A DNA stretch of 64,000 nucleotides from Homarus americanus (taxonomy: Eukaryota; Arthropoda; Malacostraca; Decapoda; Nephropidae): assembly GCF_018991925.1 (NCBI RefSeq), contig NW_024744462.1, positions 408,501 to 472,500 of the forward strand. The letters run 5' to 3'. Numbering within the stretch: position 1 is the first letter of the stretch; every line of letters starts with the position of its first letter. The translations under genes were made by a program, and so were the position numbers. Below the pieces are notes generated by a model. It ran no database searches. It had not been told where the DNA came from and saw only the letters and a program-made list of their open reading frames with translations. Below are positions 45,011 through 56,960 of this stretch, in pieces.

Positions 45011-45640
45011 CAATTATACAACACTTGCAATTATCTCTCAAGTGTTTTGTTTTTACCGTAAGTCAGCCAGTTAACAGCACCATAACGTCTTCACTTACGA
45101 GTAATATTCATCGTACGAGCCACTGAGAAGCTGAGCCGAGGCATGAGTGTATGTTAGTGATGATGATAATGTTGACTATGTTGTGTGGAGTACCCTGAGC
45201 CTCAACTGGATAATGTTTTTATTTCTTTCCTGTACCTCAGGCGGTGGTTTATGCAACGGGGTAGGTCGTTGACTGGTGATATACCGTGTATAGTTTGTGT
45301 GTGTTTGTCTCTCAACATTATCATCATAATACGCATCACAGTAACCTTATTTTTCTTCTTTTTCATCATCATCATCATCATCATCATCTATCCTCGCGTT
45401 TTTCCATATAATGAATATCATTCACCACCACCACAATCCTCACTACCACATCTTATTTAATTTCAAAGGGAATCCGATTCCATCTTTCCCCAGCTAAAGA
45501 GAGGCAGAAAGATCGTCTCACGCCACAGAGTCAATAGAGACGAAAATCTCTACCTTACTCTTAAGAAACTCCGCCTTACTCTCGTCTCCTGTTGGGTTCT
45601 TGTGGTCAGTGGCTGTCACGGTGACGGAGCGGTGGTAGTG
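45011..45640. other. Ordinary intronic sequence with (ATC)n
   Basis: ATC triplets at 45362-45388; otherwise no feature. CTTACTCT words near 45550-45585 are a minor repeat. Confidence 0.45.
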
Positions 45641-45689
45641 TTAGGGGGAAGTGGTCAATTAATTACTGGAGGGGAATTAAATGGTGGTG

Positions 45690-45835
45690 GGTAGTGGCTA
45701 AGGAGTACTAAATGGTATTAAAGGGGTGATAAGGGAGGGGGAGTGGTTAAGGGTACTGGGGGACTGGGTAAGGGTACTAGGAGGAGTGCTTAAGGGTACT
45801 GGGGGACTGGGTAAGGGTATTGGGGGAAGTGGTTG

Positions 45836-45868
<33 letters not shown>
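45690..45868 (+). repeat. AAGGGTACTGGGGGACTGGGT repeat and (GT)n
   Basis: The phrases TAAGGGTACTGGGGGACTGG (45748 and 45791) and TAAGGGTA recur at about 21-22 bp; GT follows at 45838-45868. Confidence 0.85.
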
Positions 45869-46160
45869 GAGACGAGAATATCTGAAAGAGTTGTTGTTGT
45901 TGTAATCTGCTTCTCGTCTCCTCACTATATTTTCCCCCATTCATTCACCCACCGTCAGGCTTTAAGTCCCTCCCAGATCCTGTTTTCCCTCCCACGAGAG
46001 CATTAGTTATTAGGTCTAAAATACTCACTACAGGATATCCTTTTTCATTAACCACACAACACGGGGCCGTCCTTCCCTCCCCCCCTGCAGCACGCCTACT
46101 CCTCACCCCACGCCGTTATGTTTTATGTCCGTCGGGGATAAGAAACTAACAAGGGCTAAT
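45869..46160. other. Ordinary intronic sequence
   Basis: Mixed composition, C-rich near 46070-46110. No feature recognised. Confidence 0.4.
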
Positions 46161-46345
46161 CGGCTTTGTTTTAGTCCGTGACGTCATCCTTTCACACCAG
46201 TGAGCTTTGTTTTTTGTTTTTCATTCATGACGTCACTTTATCGACGGCCAGTCATCTTTTCCCTTGTCAGTGTGACGTCATACCACCCCGACCAATGAAC
46301 TTTTCCCATCTCTGGGGCGTCAGGGCTTATCCTGCTATGACGTAA
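46161..46345 (+). repeat. Decayed repeat of about 47 bp with three TGACGTCA palindromes
   Basis: TGACGTCA lies at 46179-46186, 46228-46235 and 46273-46280 (steps 49 and 45), each preceded by a GGCTTTGTTTT, AGCTTTGTTTT or CATCTTTTCC word. TGACGTAA near 46338 may be a fourth, altered unit. Confidence 0.65.
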
Positions 46346-47385
46346 AGGATTGACGCCAGAATTTATGATCGAGTTTATTTATTTAGATATTGTATTTTGG
46401 GTCTTAACCTGACACGGCCGAGGCTTCCCACAGGTGGGTATTTATGCATGAAGACCGCTGACGTAGGCTCGGGTCGACGATTACCTGTGGGCGGTGTTAA
46501 AGACGACAACCACGAGGAAAACTGTTAAAAGATAATGTTGATATGATGGAGGATATGTGTGGAGGGTTACCGACGAGCCTCTCAGGGTGATGATGTACGA
46601 TAAGAGTTTATTAACCCCGAGACCTTGTTTATTGTTCGTGTTCAGTACCTGTTGTGGTGTGTGAGATGATGAGGCTTTTAACTACTGGTGAGGGAAATCA
46701 TTTTACTACTTGATAATCGTAATAGATATAGATTAAGTCAGTCGTGCGCCTTTACACACACACAACCTTACAGTCTCTCTCCTCTAAGCTTATTCCTCTG
46801 AACTTTTAACCTTTAACCTCTTGTGACCTCATGACCTTGTCTAACACACCCACCAGGTGACCTAGACATAGCGTGACCTTAAATCACTATAAAAAAAAAT
46901 ATATATATATATATACAAAAATACAGGTTAAAATTTCATGACCCCTTACTCTTGTGATAACTAAATTTAAAGGTCAAGTTTTTAAATAATTCCACCATCT
47001 TATATTATATATTAGTCCAGATAATTTCTCTATTATACTAATCTAGTTAATCTTTTCTTCCGCGTATATATATTTACCTATATTAATGTAGAATATATTT
47101 TTGCTATATATTAATTCAGGTAATAATAATGAGAGCATTAATTGTGGGGAGAAATACGGAGTTGGTTGGTGAAGAGAGAGAGGAAGGAGGGACCCGTTCG
47201 TATTGCAAGCCGCCTTTGTTTGGATTCACTGAAGCGTTCGTGTAAACTGCTGCTTCTCGTTCCTGGCGGTTGTTTATAATGAAAATTTAATTCGCCTCTT
47301 ATATTATGAAGCTAATCCCGCGCCACGCACTAAGGGGGGGGGGGAACTCGAGGCTAGGGAAAATGCGTCCTTTCATCACACTTGA
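46346..47385. other. Long repeat-poor block
   Basis: Ordinary sequence with TGACCT words at 46810-46880, short AT runs (46895-46914) and AT-rich sequence to 47150. The island at 47180-47335, with CCTTTGTTT and TTTAATT words, resembles conserved non-coding DNA in style. No exon seen. Confidence 0.4.
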
Positions 47386-47404
47386 AGTTCATGGCTGTGG
47401 GCGT

Positions 47405-47875
47405 AGGGGGGGGGGAGGAGAGAGAGAGAGAGAGAGACGGAAGGAGAGAGAGATTGGACGAGAGGCACAAGTACACTACAGATGTGCTGAGAGGGGGAGA
47501 GGAAGAGAAAAGAAACAGGGTAGGAAAGAGGTGGAGAGAGAGAGAGAGTGGAAAGGAAGAGTCATTACAGCACGTAGAAACAAGAGGAGAGACAAAAGCG
47601 GTAAAAAGAAAGTAGAAATTACAATTACCTAAACAAGTAGATAATTGATAAACAAGTGGGCAGGTAGATAATAAGGTAGATAGACAAATATAGAAAAAAA
47701 ATGGATAAATAGAAAGATAAACAAACTGATAGGTATATAGTGAAAAATATAAGTAGATTAGGGAAATAGGTAGATTGATACGCAAGACCCTAGATAGGTT
47801 AGTGTAGGTAGGTCGATAGGTAGGTGTAGGTAGGAATTCGTGGGTAGACAGGTAGATGTACTGTACAATATAATT
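47405..47875 (+). repeat. GA-rich purine tract and GTAGATA/GATAGGTAGG repeat
   Basis: A G-run and GA-rich tract at 47405-47560, then degenerate AGGTAGATA, AAACAAGT and GATAGGTAGG words at 47636-47870. Confidence 0.75.
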
Positions 47876-47946
47876 AATGATCACTTAAGGTAGGTAGGTT
47901 TTTCTAACACCCCACGCGAGTAGAGTATCGCGTGACGTAGCTGCGC

Positions 47947-47964
47947 GCACACACACACACACAC

Positions 47965-47997
<33 letters not shown>
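47947..47997 (+). repeat. (AC)n joined to (CT)n
   Basis: AC 47947-47967 and CT 47968-47997. Confidence 0.95.
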
Positions 47998-48001
<4 letters not shown>

Positions 48002-48119
48002 AAAAGAATATATCAAGGGAGAGGAGGAGAAAGGGGCGACAAGGCCACCACTCTAACACACAGACAGACAAGATCCTTCTAAAGTCCTCTGAATTACACC
48101 CAGGAAGACAGCAGTAAGT

Positions 48120-48775
48120 GTCTAGAGGGGAGAAGGGGGGGAAGGGGAAGAGGAGAGGCGAGTAAAGGGGGAAGTAGAGGAAAGAAGGAGGAAGGGGGGA
48201 AGAGGGAATGTATAGGGGGAAGAAGGAAAGGTGGAGAAGAGTGAGGACGGGAGGGATGGAGGGAGTGGTGACGGAGGAATGAGGTACGGACGGAGGGACG
48301 GAGGAGTGAGGGACAGAGGGAGGGAAGGGGGGGGACTATCCTTCAGGGGCGGTGGGTCAACGAACCTTGAAAATGTGACAAAGGACAACTCAGGCAGCGA
48401 CCCGGGGGAGAGGAAAATATTTACTGAGTGTTGGACCACGACGGAGGAGGAGAGGAAGAGGAAGAGGGAAGAGGAGGAGGAGGAAAAAGAGGAGGAGGAG
48501 GAGAAGAAGAAGGAAAAGGAAAAAAAGGAGAGCGAAGGGGGAAGAGGTGAAGGAGGAAAAAGAAGAAGAGGAGGAGAGCGAAGGGGGAGGGGGAGAAGAA
48601 GAAGAAGAAGGAAGAGGAGGAGAGCGAAGGAGGAGGAGAAGAAGAAGGAAGGCGAGAAGGAAGGAGAAGAACAAGGAGGATGAGGACGAGTGGAGGAGGA
48701 GGACAAAGAGGGGAAGAAGGATAAGAAGGACATGGAGGAAGAGAAGAAAAAAGAAGAAATTGAATTGCAGGAAAA
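48120..48775 (+). repeat. Purine tract, about 650 bp, GGA/GAA-rich
   Basis: Almost pure A/G with GGAGGA and GAAGAA words. It is interrupted at 48345-48440 by ordinary sequence. The overlapping acidic and basic open frames are artefacts. Confidence 0.92.
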
Positions 48776-49304
48776 ATATGTAAAGTTAAAACACAAACTT
48801 CTACTACATAAGAAAAAAAATGAAACACATTTTTACAGGTATATGTTTAAAAGGAAAGTCCTCTTCGATTTTTTTTTTTTTTTTTAAGTTTTCAAAAGTT
48901 CCCATAAATTCATAACCCCTTTTCGGAAAATAAGTCAAAAGATATTAGCGTTCTCCCCTCGTTTTGGAGTGAAATATACGAGAATTTCCCCTCTTTTTTT
49001 GTGTGTGTGTTGTCTGTCTGTGTCCTGCCAATGAAAATACAGAATTGTTGCATGTATGAAAAATTATTGGACCTGGGTGCCACTCGCTACCGCCTGATTG
49101 AAAGCCAGTTTTTCAGAGATATTTACAGAGATAAAAAAAAATTGTGGAATAATATTTATCCCGGACAAATCAAATAAGCCAATTGAAAAACTAAATTAAA
49201 CACAAGTTGCAATGGCGAACGGCGAGCGACAGCCATTGAGGTTTTGGCGGTGTTTTTTTTTTCTTTAGTCTTTTATGTTGTGTTTTTGGGGGGGTGGGGT
49301 GAAG
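48776..49304. other. AT-rich intronic sequence
   Basis: T-run 48869-48886. AATGGC (49211-49216) and GCCATT (49232-49237) form a small inverted repeat. No gene. Confidence 0.45.
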
Positions 49305-49705
49305 ACGTTATTCCCTCTTACTCCTCTTCTCCTCTTCCCTTTCCTTCTCCTCTTCTCCTCTTCTCCCTCTTCCTCCCCGCTCATAAAATTCACACCTTAT
49401 CTTACTGGGTAGCGAATTGGGCAATGTATATCCATTCACTTTTCCCTCTTCCTTCTCCTTCCCCCCATTCCTCCCCTCATCATCTTCCCTCACCTCATGA
49501 CGCCCACACTCTGAGGGGAAGGGGGAGTATTTATCCATTTCCCCCTCTCCACCCCTCCTTGTCCTCCCGTTCCCTTTGTCCTAACACCCACCCTTTGTAG
49601 TACGTGTGTGTGTGTGTGTGTTTACGTGGATGTACGTACAATATTTACACTTGTACTCACACAGAGGGAAGAACAGGTCCTTGTATATGCATGGTACAAG
49701 GTGCT

Positions 49706-49749
<44 letters not shown>
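49305..49749 (+). repeat. Pyrimidine-rich tract, (GT)n and (AG)n
   Basis: C/T-rich 49310-49580, GT 49603-49621, AG 49709-49749. Confidence 0.88.
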
Positions 49750-50335
49750 AGTGAGTGGGAACCAATTGAACAGAACGACAGGCGTGGACAGATAGAAGCG
49801 ACACTGACACATAAAGATAGACAGTTAGGAGAGACAGAGAGACACATACAAGCTGCTGATGGACTGAGAGACATCGACAGGTATATAGGAATTACAGAAT
49901 GACAGACATTAAACTATAGTGATGGCAGGTTAATGAAGCTATTGATGGTGTGTTATAAGAGAGAGTCACTCAGGTAAATTGAAAGAAGTTAGTACAGACG
50001 AGGGAAATTTTCCGTCAGGTGGTAATGTAAGTAAACACACATCTGGCTGGCTGGTGTGTGGGCAGTCACATGTAGATTGGAAAAATGAGACAGACAATCA
50101 AATAACGAAACAGACACAGACAGACACGTCTCAAAACACACACACACACACACACACATCTCAACAGACAGACAGACACACACACAGAGCTTCATATACC
50201 ATCATACCCAGAAGGCCACCCAAATCCTGCATATATAAACACATTGCAGCGGACAGACAGCCGAAGACCCAGTAAATTCTCTTCTTCAGATACCTAATAA
50301 ATTTTTCTGTCATATTCCAAGCGAAGGAAGAACAA
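49750..50335. repeat. Degenerate GACAGA/ACACAG repeat with (AC)n
   Basis: GACAGA and GACACA words recur at 49755-49910 and 50085-50185; AC at 50137-50158. The remainder is ordinary. Confidence 0.55.
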
Positions 50336-50339
50336 TTTC

Positions 50340-51240
50340 CTCACGTTTTAGGAGTGTGAGATGGAGGGGAGGGGGGGGAGACAGACATTGGAAATGGGGA
50401 GGAGGAAGAGTGGAAGAGTGGGGTGGAAAGGAGGAGGAGGAGGAGGAGGAGGAAGTATAGAGGAATTGAGTTATGAAGGAAGAAGTGGAGGAAGATAGAG
50501 GAGGAGGAATTAGTAGATGGCGATTGAGAAGAGGAAGGGGAGGATGAGGTGAATTGGTTGAAATGACGAGGAGGAAGGAAGGAAGGAAGGATGAATGGGT
50601 GAAGATGAGAAGGAGGAAGAGGAGGAGAAAGAGGGATGGGTGGTGAAAAGATGAGAAAGAAATGGATTGAAAGGGAGAGGAGGAGAGAACACAGGTAAGG
50701 TTAAGATGATGTGGACGAAGAAGAGAGATGAGTGAAAAATAGAGAAGAATAAACATAAATGGAAAAGAAGAGAAAGATGGAGGGAAAGAGGAATGGATGG
50801 TGAAAGAGGAAAGAGAAAAAAATAGAATGAAATAGGGACAAATGGGCACCAAATAGGCATAAATAGGAGGTTACAATTAATAGGAAGAGAGAAATAAAAA
50901 TTGGGTAGATATGAGGAACTAGAAGATCAAGAAGAAGGAATTGGTGAGAATTGGGAGAGAAATAAAGACAAATAGATAAAGAGAGAGGGGAGATGGAAGG
51001 AGAGAATAAGGAGACAGCGTGATAATGAGAGGACATAAGGAGTATAGAAGAGAGGCTATTTAGAGTATAATGACCACCATTAAGCCAGGTAGCCATAAGC
51101 CTTCACCACCACCACTGTAAACTTTGATCACACTGGAATAGATTAGAAAGGAGAGATAGAGAGAGAAAGAGAGGGATAGAGAAAGGTGCGAAGAAAGAGA
51201 TGTAGAAAGAGAGATTAAGATAGAAAGAGAGAGAGAAAAC
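50340..51240 (+). repeat. Purine-rich tract, about 900 bp
   Basis: A/G-rich with GGA arrays (50430-50453) and GGAA units (50573-50590), interrupted at 51055-51130 by ordinary sequence. Confidence 0.85.
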
Positions 51241-51479
51241 TAAATACATAGAAAATTAAATCAAACTAATAAATTCATAACATTACCGAAATCACCAGTC
51301 AATTCACTCACCTGTGTCAGCAAGTCAGGTCAGACATTCATTCACCTGTTGTAATTACTATGGCCACACTGACGAGACAACAGCGTGTAATATACTTATA
51401 CCCCTTGAGTGTGTGTGTGTGTGTGGCGAGAAAATATGGGCTATACACCTCGAATATTTTATCCGTGGCACTAAATCTT
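51241..51479. other. Ordinary intronic sequence
   Basis: No repeat array and no gene; a short GT run at about 51411-51425. Confidence 0.4.
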
Positions 51480-52110
51480 CCGACCAGTAATATTATCTTC
51501 AGTTCAGAATCGTGCGCGGGTGTGATTCAGAATCTCAAATACACGGGCGAAATTTTTGAATCCGACAGTCAATTCGAATCGTGCAATAAAATAGAAACTG
51601 AAGGTGTATGTATGTGTTCAGTTTATTATTGTAAGAATTTTGGTTTAGTTTGATTTGCTTAGGTTAGGTTAGATTAGATTAATAACTTGGTATAATCCCT
51701 CTACAGTGTTAAATATTCTAAGTTAACCCATCAGTTATTGGAGATATATTGAGAGAATGAACAAACACAGAATCGTCAAACACTTTTCCAATTCTGAATC
51801 GCAAAAAACAATCTGGCACGCATTATCTTGTATCCTTCAATAAATTCGTGTCTTTCAATGATATCAATCTTACTCTCATCTTATCCTATGTATATCTCTT
51901 AAATATCTTCGAACATTCGTGTTATTTTCCAATTCAGAATCGTAGTCGCTTGGTACAGAATTACAAAAAAAATGGAAAAATTATCATGAATACTGTTTGT
52001 GGTTGCTTTCAGAGATAGATTACAACATAAGGGCCTGATTCTGAATTACGGAAAAAAAAACACGGGAATAATCGTGAATCCGGTGGGAGGTTGCATCCGG
52101 CAATAAATCT
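51480..52110 (+). repeat. Decayed repeat with AATTCAGAATCGT
   Basis: TTCAGAATCGT, CACAGAATCGT, TTCTGAATCGC, TTCAGAATCGT and TTCTGAATTACGG occur near 51502, 51767, 51805, 51937 and 52038. AATAAATTCGTG or GCAATAAATC words follow in several units (51838, 52109). Steps are about 100-260 bp and sequence between is strongly diverged. Confidence 0.6.
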
Positions 52111-52511
52111 CGCGTTAAGAACACTCAGGAGATGCACTCAAGCCTAAGTTATGACCTGTTTCACAAAAAGCTCAGAAGCCTTGACAAGAGGCAATTTATA
52201 AGTCCTATTTCGGGCGGTAACACACAACAGCTAAGCCTGCCAGAAATAACTATTTATCCTTCTGTTACTGAGGTGAGTGTAAGGGAAGTTAGGTCCGCTC
52301 ATTTGGTGGTGATATATCGCGGTCTCCAAGCTGTCTGTCTTTGTGTGTTACTATTATACCGTTGTCTAAGTATTTTGGAAGGTATGATGAATATGACGTC
52401 ACTCTCTCTATTTCCTGTTTATTATCTCTTTGTGGTGAGAGAAATAATAGAGAGACAGAGACAGTAATGTAGAGTAACCCACATAGTCCACAAATACCCT
52501 GATACAAGTGG

Positions 52512-52517
<6 letters not shown>
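52111..52517. other. Ordinary intronic sequence
   Basis: Non-repetitive, containing one TGACGTCA at 52394-52401. The open frame at 52132-52467 lacks recognisable features. Confidence 0.4.

Positions 52518-52553
<36 letters not shown>
52518..52553 (+). repeat. (AG)n microsatellite
   Basis: A perfect run of about 18 units. Confidence 0.95.
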
Positions 52554-52556
<3 letters not shown>

Positions 52557-53055
52557 CTTTTATAATTGGATTAATCAGACTTAACAATTAGGCCATGAAT
52601 AACCAAACACACAGGGATTTACAGCCATATTTCTGCCCCACATCACAAATTATATATAATAATATTTTTTTTTTTAACCCATTATGACCTGGAATTCTCA
52701 ACCGTGTGGAGACGTCGCCGAGATCCTTTACCAATCAAGTAATCGTTTCCTCGGAATAATATTTTTTGTCCATTTTTTTTTCGACTGTAACATTTAAGTG
52801 TTGGAAAGCCACAGTAATCGGTATTCATATATCACCCTGAGCAGGTCATTCGTTGCCGAGTTAATGAACTGATAAATCAAGGTGATAAATGGAGCCGAGC
52901 TGTGTGATAGAGAGCTCCTGAGAAAGTCGTGCAGGTGTGTGAGGTGAGGCAGGTGGAAAGGAGGTGAGGGGGAGGGGGGGGGTTGTTGTACTCTGACAGG
53001 GGGAAGGAAGGGGGGGAGGGGATTTATCTTTTTCTCTTATACGTCTAGTAAAGGT
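52554..53055. other. Ordinary intronic sequence
   Basis: Mixed composition with GGAGGTGAGG-rich patches near 52950-53020. No gene. Confidence 0.4.
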
Positions 53056-53059
53056 TGTC

Positions 53060-53640
53060 TTCTTTTGCTTTCTGTATATTGGTCTCTTTACTGTTTCTTC
53101 TTTTTCTTCTTTCGTTCTTATTTTCCTTCTTTTTTTCTTTTATTCTGTTTCCTTCCTTTTTTCTTCTTGTTCATGTTTTTTTTTCCTTTCCTTTCCTCTC
53201 CTTTCTTCTCCTTTTTCTTCTTTCTTCTTTGTGTCGTTCCCTTCTTCTTCTTCCATTATCACTATCATTTTCCATCACCACCCTCATCTACATCAACCAG
53301 TACCCTTACTCTTTTATATACTCATCATCATCATCATCATCATCATAAGCAACTCCCTCCATCACCTACTACAACACCATCACCACCACCACCACCCTCA
53401 ACATCAACTAAAACACAATACCATCATCACCATAACCACCACCACCATCATCCACCCTCAGCATCAACTAAACCACAATACCATCATCCAACACAGCCCC
53501 ACCACCACCACCACCATCATCTAACACAGCACCATCACCACCATCATCTAACACAGCACCATCACCACCATCATCTAACACAGCACCATCATCACTATCA
53601 TCCAACACAACACCATCATCACCTCCTCACCACCACCAGC
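53060..53640 (+). repeat. T/C-rich tract, (ATC)n and 27-bp CACCATCATCTAACACAGCA minisatellite
   Basis: TTCTTT-rich 53060-53260; ATC triplets 53320-53346; CACC/CATC repeats from 53375; clean 27-bp units with CTAACACAGCACCATCACC at 53520-53600. Histidine-rich frames are artefacts. Confidence 0.9.
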
Positions 53641-54741
53641 GTCACCAACAATAGACCCATCTCACATGAGGTTGGATATTCTTATGTTTATCCCGAGGTC
53701 CTCCTTGATGCCTGCGTGAGACGTCGGGTCGTGTCGGCAGGAGATAAGCACCGTTAATGACAGCCTCAAGCCATCGCAGAATCCTACATTGCATTAGGTC
53801 CTCTCCTGATGGTGATGACATCGCCTGGCGTGACAGTCGCTTCGCTCGTGCTGGCGGCGTTAGCTATAATGATTGTGTGTGTGTGTGTGTCATCTGTGTG
53901 TGTGAGGGTGGTACTGTACGTGAGGTTGTTTAGTGTCTATGTCTCGCTGTGTCTCGCTATGTCTCGCTGTGTCTCGTCATGGTGTTTGGTCGTGGTATGT
54001 GGTGATTGACGGTGATTTGTGGAGGTTTACAGGGAGTCATGGTGATTGACAGTCTTGGTTCTAAAGTGGTTTGTGAAATTCTAGGCTGCCGCTTATTCAA
54101 CCTGTTGACCTATCATAACTCCGTCCCCTAACAACAAATTAATGACCTTTCAATTCTGACCTCTCACGCCCTCGACCCCTGACCCCTGACCCCTATTCCT
54201 CAGTAACACAGAGCCAGGCAAGCCCACACGACACATCGCATCAAATAGAATTTTGTCTGAAATGAGGAACGAGCGTGGGTGACGTGATGGGGGGGAGAAG
54301 GGGTGCAACAATCCCAGGTGAGCTGACGGTGTCATTGCACAAGGGGGGGGGAGGGGGAAAGGGAGGGGATTTGCAGCAGTTCCATATGAATCTTGTTCTC
54401 ATTAAACAACTCTGGGGGGATAAGGGAAGGGGTGGCTGCAACCATTAGAAGGTGAACGTCTGTTGTTGTTCCAAAAGTTAGGGAATACTCCTCTTCCTCT
54501 CCTTCCTCTCTTTCCCTCTTCCCTCCCTCCTCCCTTCCCAATTTTTCTCTCACTATCTACGTTTTCCTCGAACTTCTTGGCCACAGAATACGGTGTGAGG
54601 ACGTATCTCTCCCTTACCTTGACTGGACAACACCAAGTTTACTCTTTAAAGTTCCTCAGTCACGGAATCAAGTACACGAACCATCCATCGTCTGTTGCCG
54701 TGCGTGTATGACTGTGGCTGTTGTAAAGTTATCAAGATATA
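53641..54741. other. Mostly ordinary intronic sequence with small repeats
   Basis: GT 53872-53892; four TGTCTCGCTG units of 10 bp at 53939-53979; GACCCCT repeats 54173-54193; G-rich 54340-54370; C/T-rich 54485-54545. No exon recognised. Confidence 0.5.

Positions 54742-54791
<50 letters not shown>
54742..54791 (+). repeat. (AC)n microsatellite
   Basis: A perfect run of about 25 units, 0.55 kb before the LNS2 exon. Confidence 0.97.
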
Positions 54792-54794
54792 TCA

Positions 54795-55095
54795 AATAAC
54801 AATTCTTTGGAAGTTTCATTCTCGGTGAAATTCAATTTAATCCGGTCAGATTCTTCAAGGACGGAATAGGCTTGTCCAGGGAGGATATTGGCCGGCCAAG
54901 ATTCGCCTCCCTCCGTCAGAATATCTACTCCGCCGCAGGATATTGTGTCTCTTCGGTTCCTGCCTTCGGGATACGCCACTTTCACTTGGCTGGATAGTCC
55001 AACTAAGTCCTTCCGAATCCTCCAGGGTTTTCTTGGGGTCCTGCAGCGTCTTTCTTGATCTTCCTAGGGTGCTGCTGGGGCCTTTATTCAAATCA
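54795..55095. repeat. Possible decayed 21-22-bp repeat, open on the minus strand in two frames
   Basis: Read on the minus strand, AGGAAGATCAAGAAAGACG, AGGACCCCAAGAAAACC and AGGATTCGGAAGGAC lie in tandem at about 21 bp, and AGGATATTGGCC and AGGATATTGTGTC lie further along. Two overlapping minus-strand frames stay open across the block. No domain is recognised and it lies wholly in the neurexin intron, so I do not call a gene. Confidence 0.4.
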
Positions 55096-55342
55096 ATTAT
55101 CTAAGGTCTTGGTCGTCACGTGTAATCTTACTTGACTCTTGGTATATTTTCACAACACAATCTCTGTTACCATTACCTTGAAGCAGAAAAAAAAGGACAT
55201 CCATGGTAGTATGTAAGCATGCAAGAGAACTAAACCTAATATTTAGATATTGTCATTTTGTGAACTAATAATGATATTTTATTTACCTCATGAAACATTC
55301 TCTCTACAGTAAACTAACCAGGTGATTCTTTTTGCCCTACAG

Positions 55343-55492
55343 AACGTCAGGTGGAGGAGATCACCTTCAGGGGCCGTGAGTACCTTTGGTGGGACCTACG
55401 CAGGACTGGTGGTCAGCCCCTCGCATCTCAGAGTGACCAGCTCTCCTTCTCCTTCAAGACCAGACATCCTGCAGGCGTCCTCTTCTTCTCCG
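55343..55492 (+). CDS. Nrx-1: Alpha-neurexin, internal exon encoding the start of LNS domain 2
   Basis: This 150-nt exon runs phase 1 to phase 1. Its translation starts ERQVEEITFRGREYL and later reads LSFSFKTRHPAGVLFFSG across the next splice. This matches the first strands of a laminin-G/LNS domain: an F-x-G-x-E-Y start and a hydrophobic F-x-F-K/R-T-x-x-x-x-G-hydrophobic-L strand. The order EGF, short linker, then F(K/R)GxEY is what I remember of LNS2 in vertebrate and insect alpha-neurexins. Acceptor TTTGCCCTACAG (ends 55342), donor TCCG/GTAGGT (GT at 55493). LNS domains form beta-sandwiches that bind synaptic partners outside the cell. The residues where vertebrate splice-site-1 inserts enter lie at its 5' edge. 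No frameshift or stop is seen. Confidence 0.88.
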
Positions 55493-56204
55493 GTAGGTGC
55501 AGGAGTGCTCTTAGTCCTCCTCTTTGAAGCGTCTCACAGACATGGTAGACATTTTTATATCCTATTCCTAAAGATGTTCTAAAATATCTTTAACGTGAAG
55601 GAGCTTTATACTGTACGTAGGCTGAACGAGACAAAGGGACTACCACACACCAACTGTAAATTATGACATATGATTTAACCTTTTCTCTTAATATAAACCT
55701 AGTAATGACACTGACGAAGAGCGCTGTCAATTACACTTTTATTTCCAAAGAATAAAATTCATAGTATTAACCTCCGACCTACTGTAGGCGGCGGCGACGG
55801 TGGCGGGCTCGTATGAAAATTGACTACTTGCGTCATAACCTGCAGATGTCTTTTGTTATACCAAGTTTTTCTTCTGGTTAGATAATCAATTGTCATCACT
55901 GTAGTGTAGAAAATAAAGAAGACCGCGACCTAAATTTTGTCATTTGCTCAATTACATCACATCCGGAAGCTTGTGTTGAAAGAGCATTAGAGTTCGATAA
56001 TAAAATGATTAACTGTCATCTTCTTTTTTGGGGGGTATTAATGAATGTTGCTGCGTTATTGGCTGATAGAATTATTTTATTGTTGCTTTGAATGTGTTGT
56101 TGACCTTTACACCGTGACCTAGAATTTGACCTTCTAGATTTAACTTGAAATTTATTGGAACGGACGAGTAATTCCCAGGACTGTTAGGTTTTACGTTTTT
56201 TCTG

Positions 56205-56345
56205 TTCTAATTCTTCCTTCCTCCTCTTCCTCCTCCTCTTCATCCTCCTCCTCTTCTTCTTCCTGCTCCTCTTCTTCTTCCTTCTCCTCCTCCCTCTCCT
56301 CCTTGTCCTCCTCAGTTTTTACTCCTTTCTTCTTTGTCTCCTGAA
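56205..56345 (+). repeat. TCC/TTC pyrimidine tract
   Basis: CCTCCTCTT-type triplets. The following 56346-56828 is C-rich to ordinary sequence without a gene. Confidence 0.88.
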
Positions 56346-56827
56346 CCATCCAAATCTGCACTTCACATTCTTTCAATCACCTTCCTCTCTTCCTCAACCA
56401 TATTCTCTCTCCCATCCATCCCCATTCTCATCTATCTACCCACTACACCACCCCCCTGATAATAACCTTCTTACCCTCTTACCTATTCCACCCATCCCAT
56501 CCCTACAGAATGAGATATAACTCACCCAGAATACCCAACTCAGATCCCACCCACTCCCCTCCTTAATCCCCCTCCTCCCATTCCGCATTATTCACCATTA
56601 CCCATTCATGTGGGAGTCTCAGCGGACACACACACACCACTGCCGTCCCCTGACTTTGCTCGATATAGCAGAAACAGTCAATGTAGCAGCCGGGAGGAAA
56701 GCGAGGTTCATCAGATTATCAGTCATTCAGTCCCAAGTATAGAAACGCTATTTCTGCCGATTAGACTTTGGGAACACACGGCGGCGAGACGACGAATAGC
56801 CACTGATGTTAGAGATGCATTAGGTGG

Positions 56828-56828
<1 letters not shown>

Positions 56829-56873
<45 letters not shown>

Positions 56874-56874
56874 G
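56829..56874 (+). repeat. (CT)n microsatellite
   Basis: A CT run with one GT interruption. Confidence 0.95.
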
Positions 56875-56960
56875 TTTAAATGTGACGGAGTAAGAAAATG
56901 TAAATAGAGATTAAAAACAAACTTGAAAGTAAAAAATAAAACAAACATCAACAAACGCAG

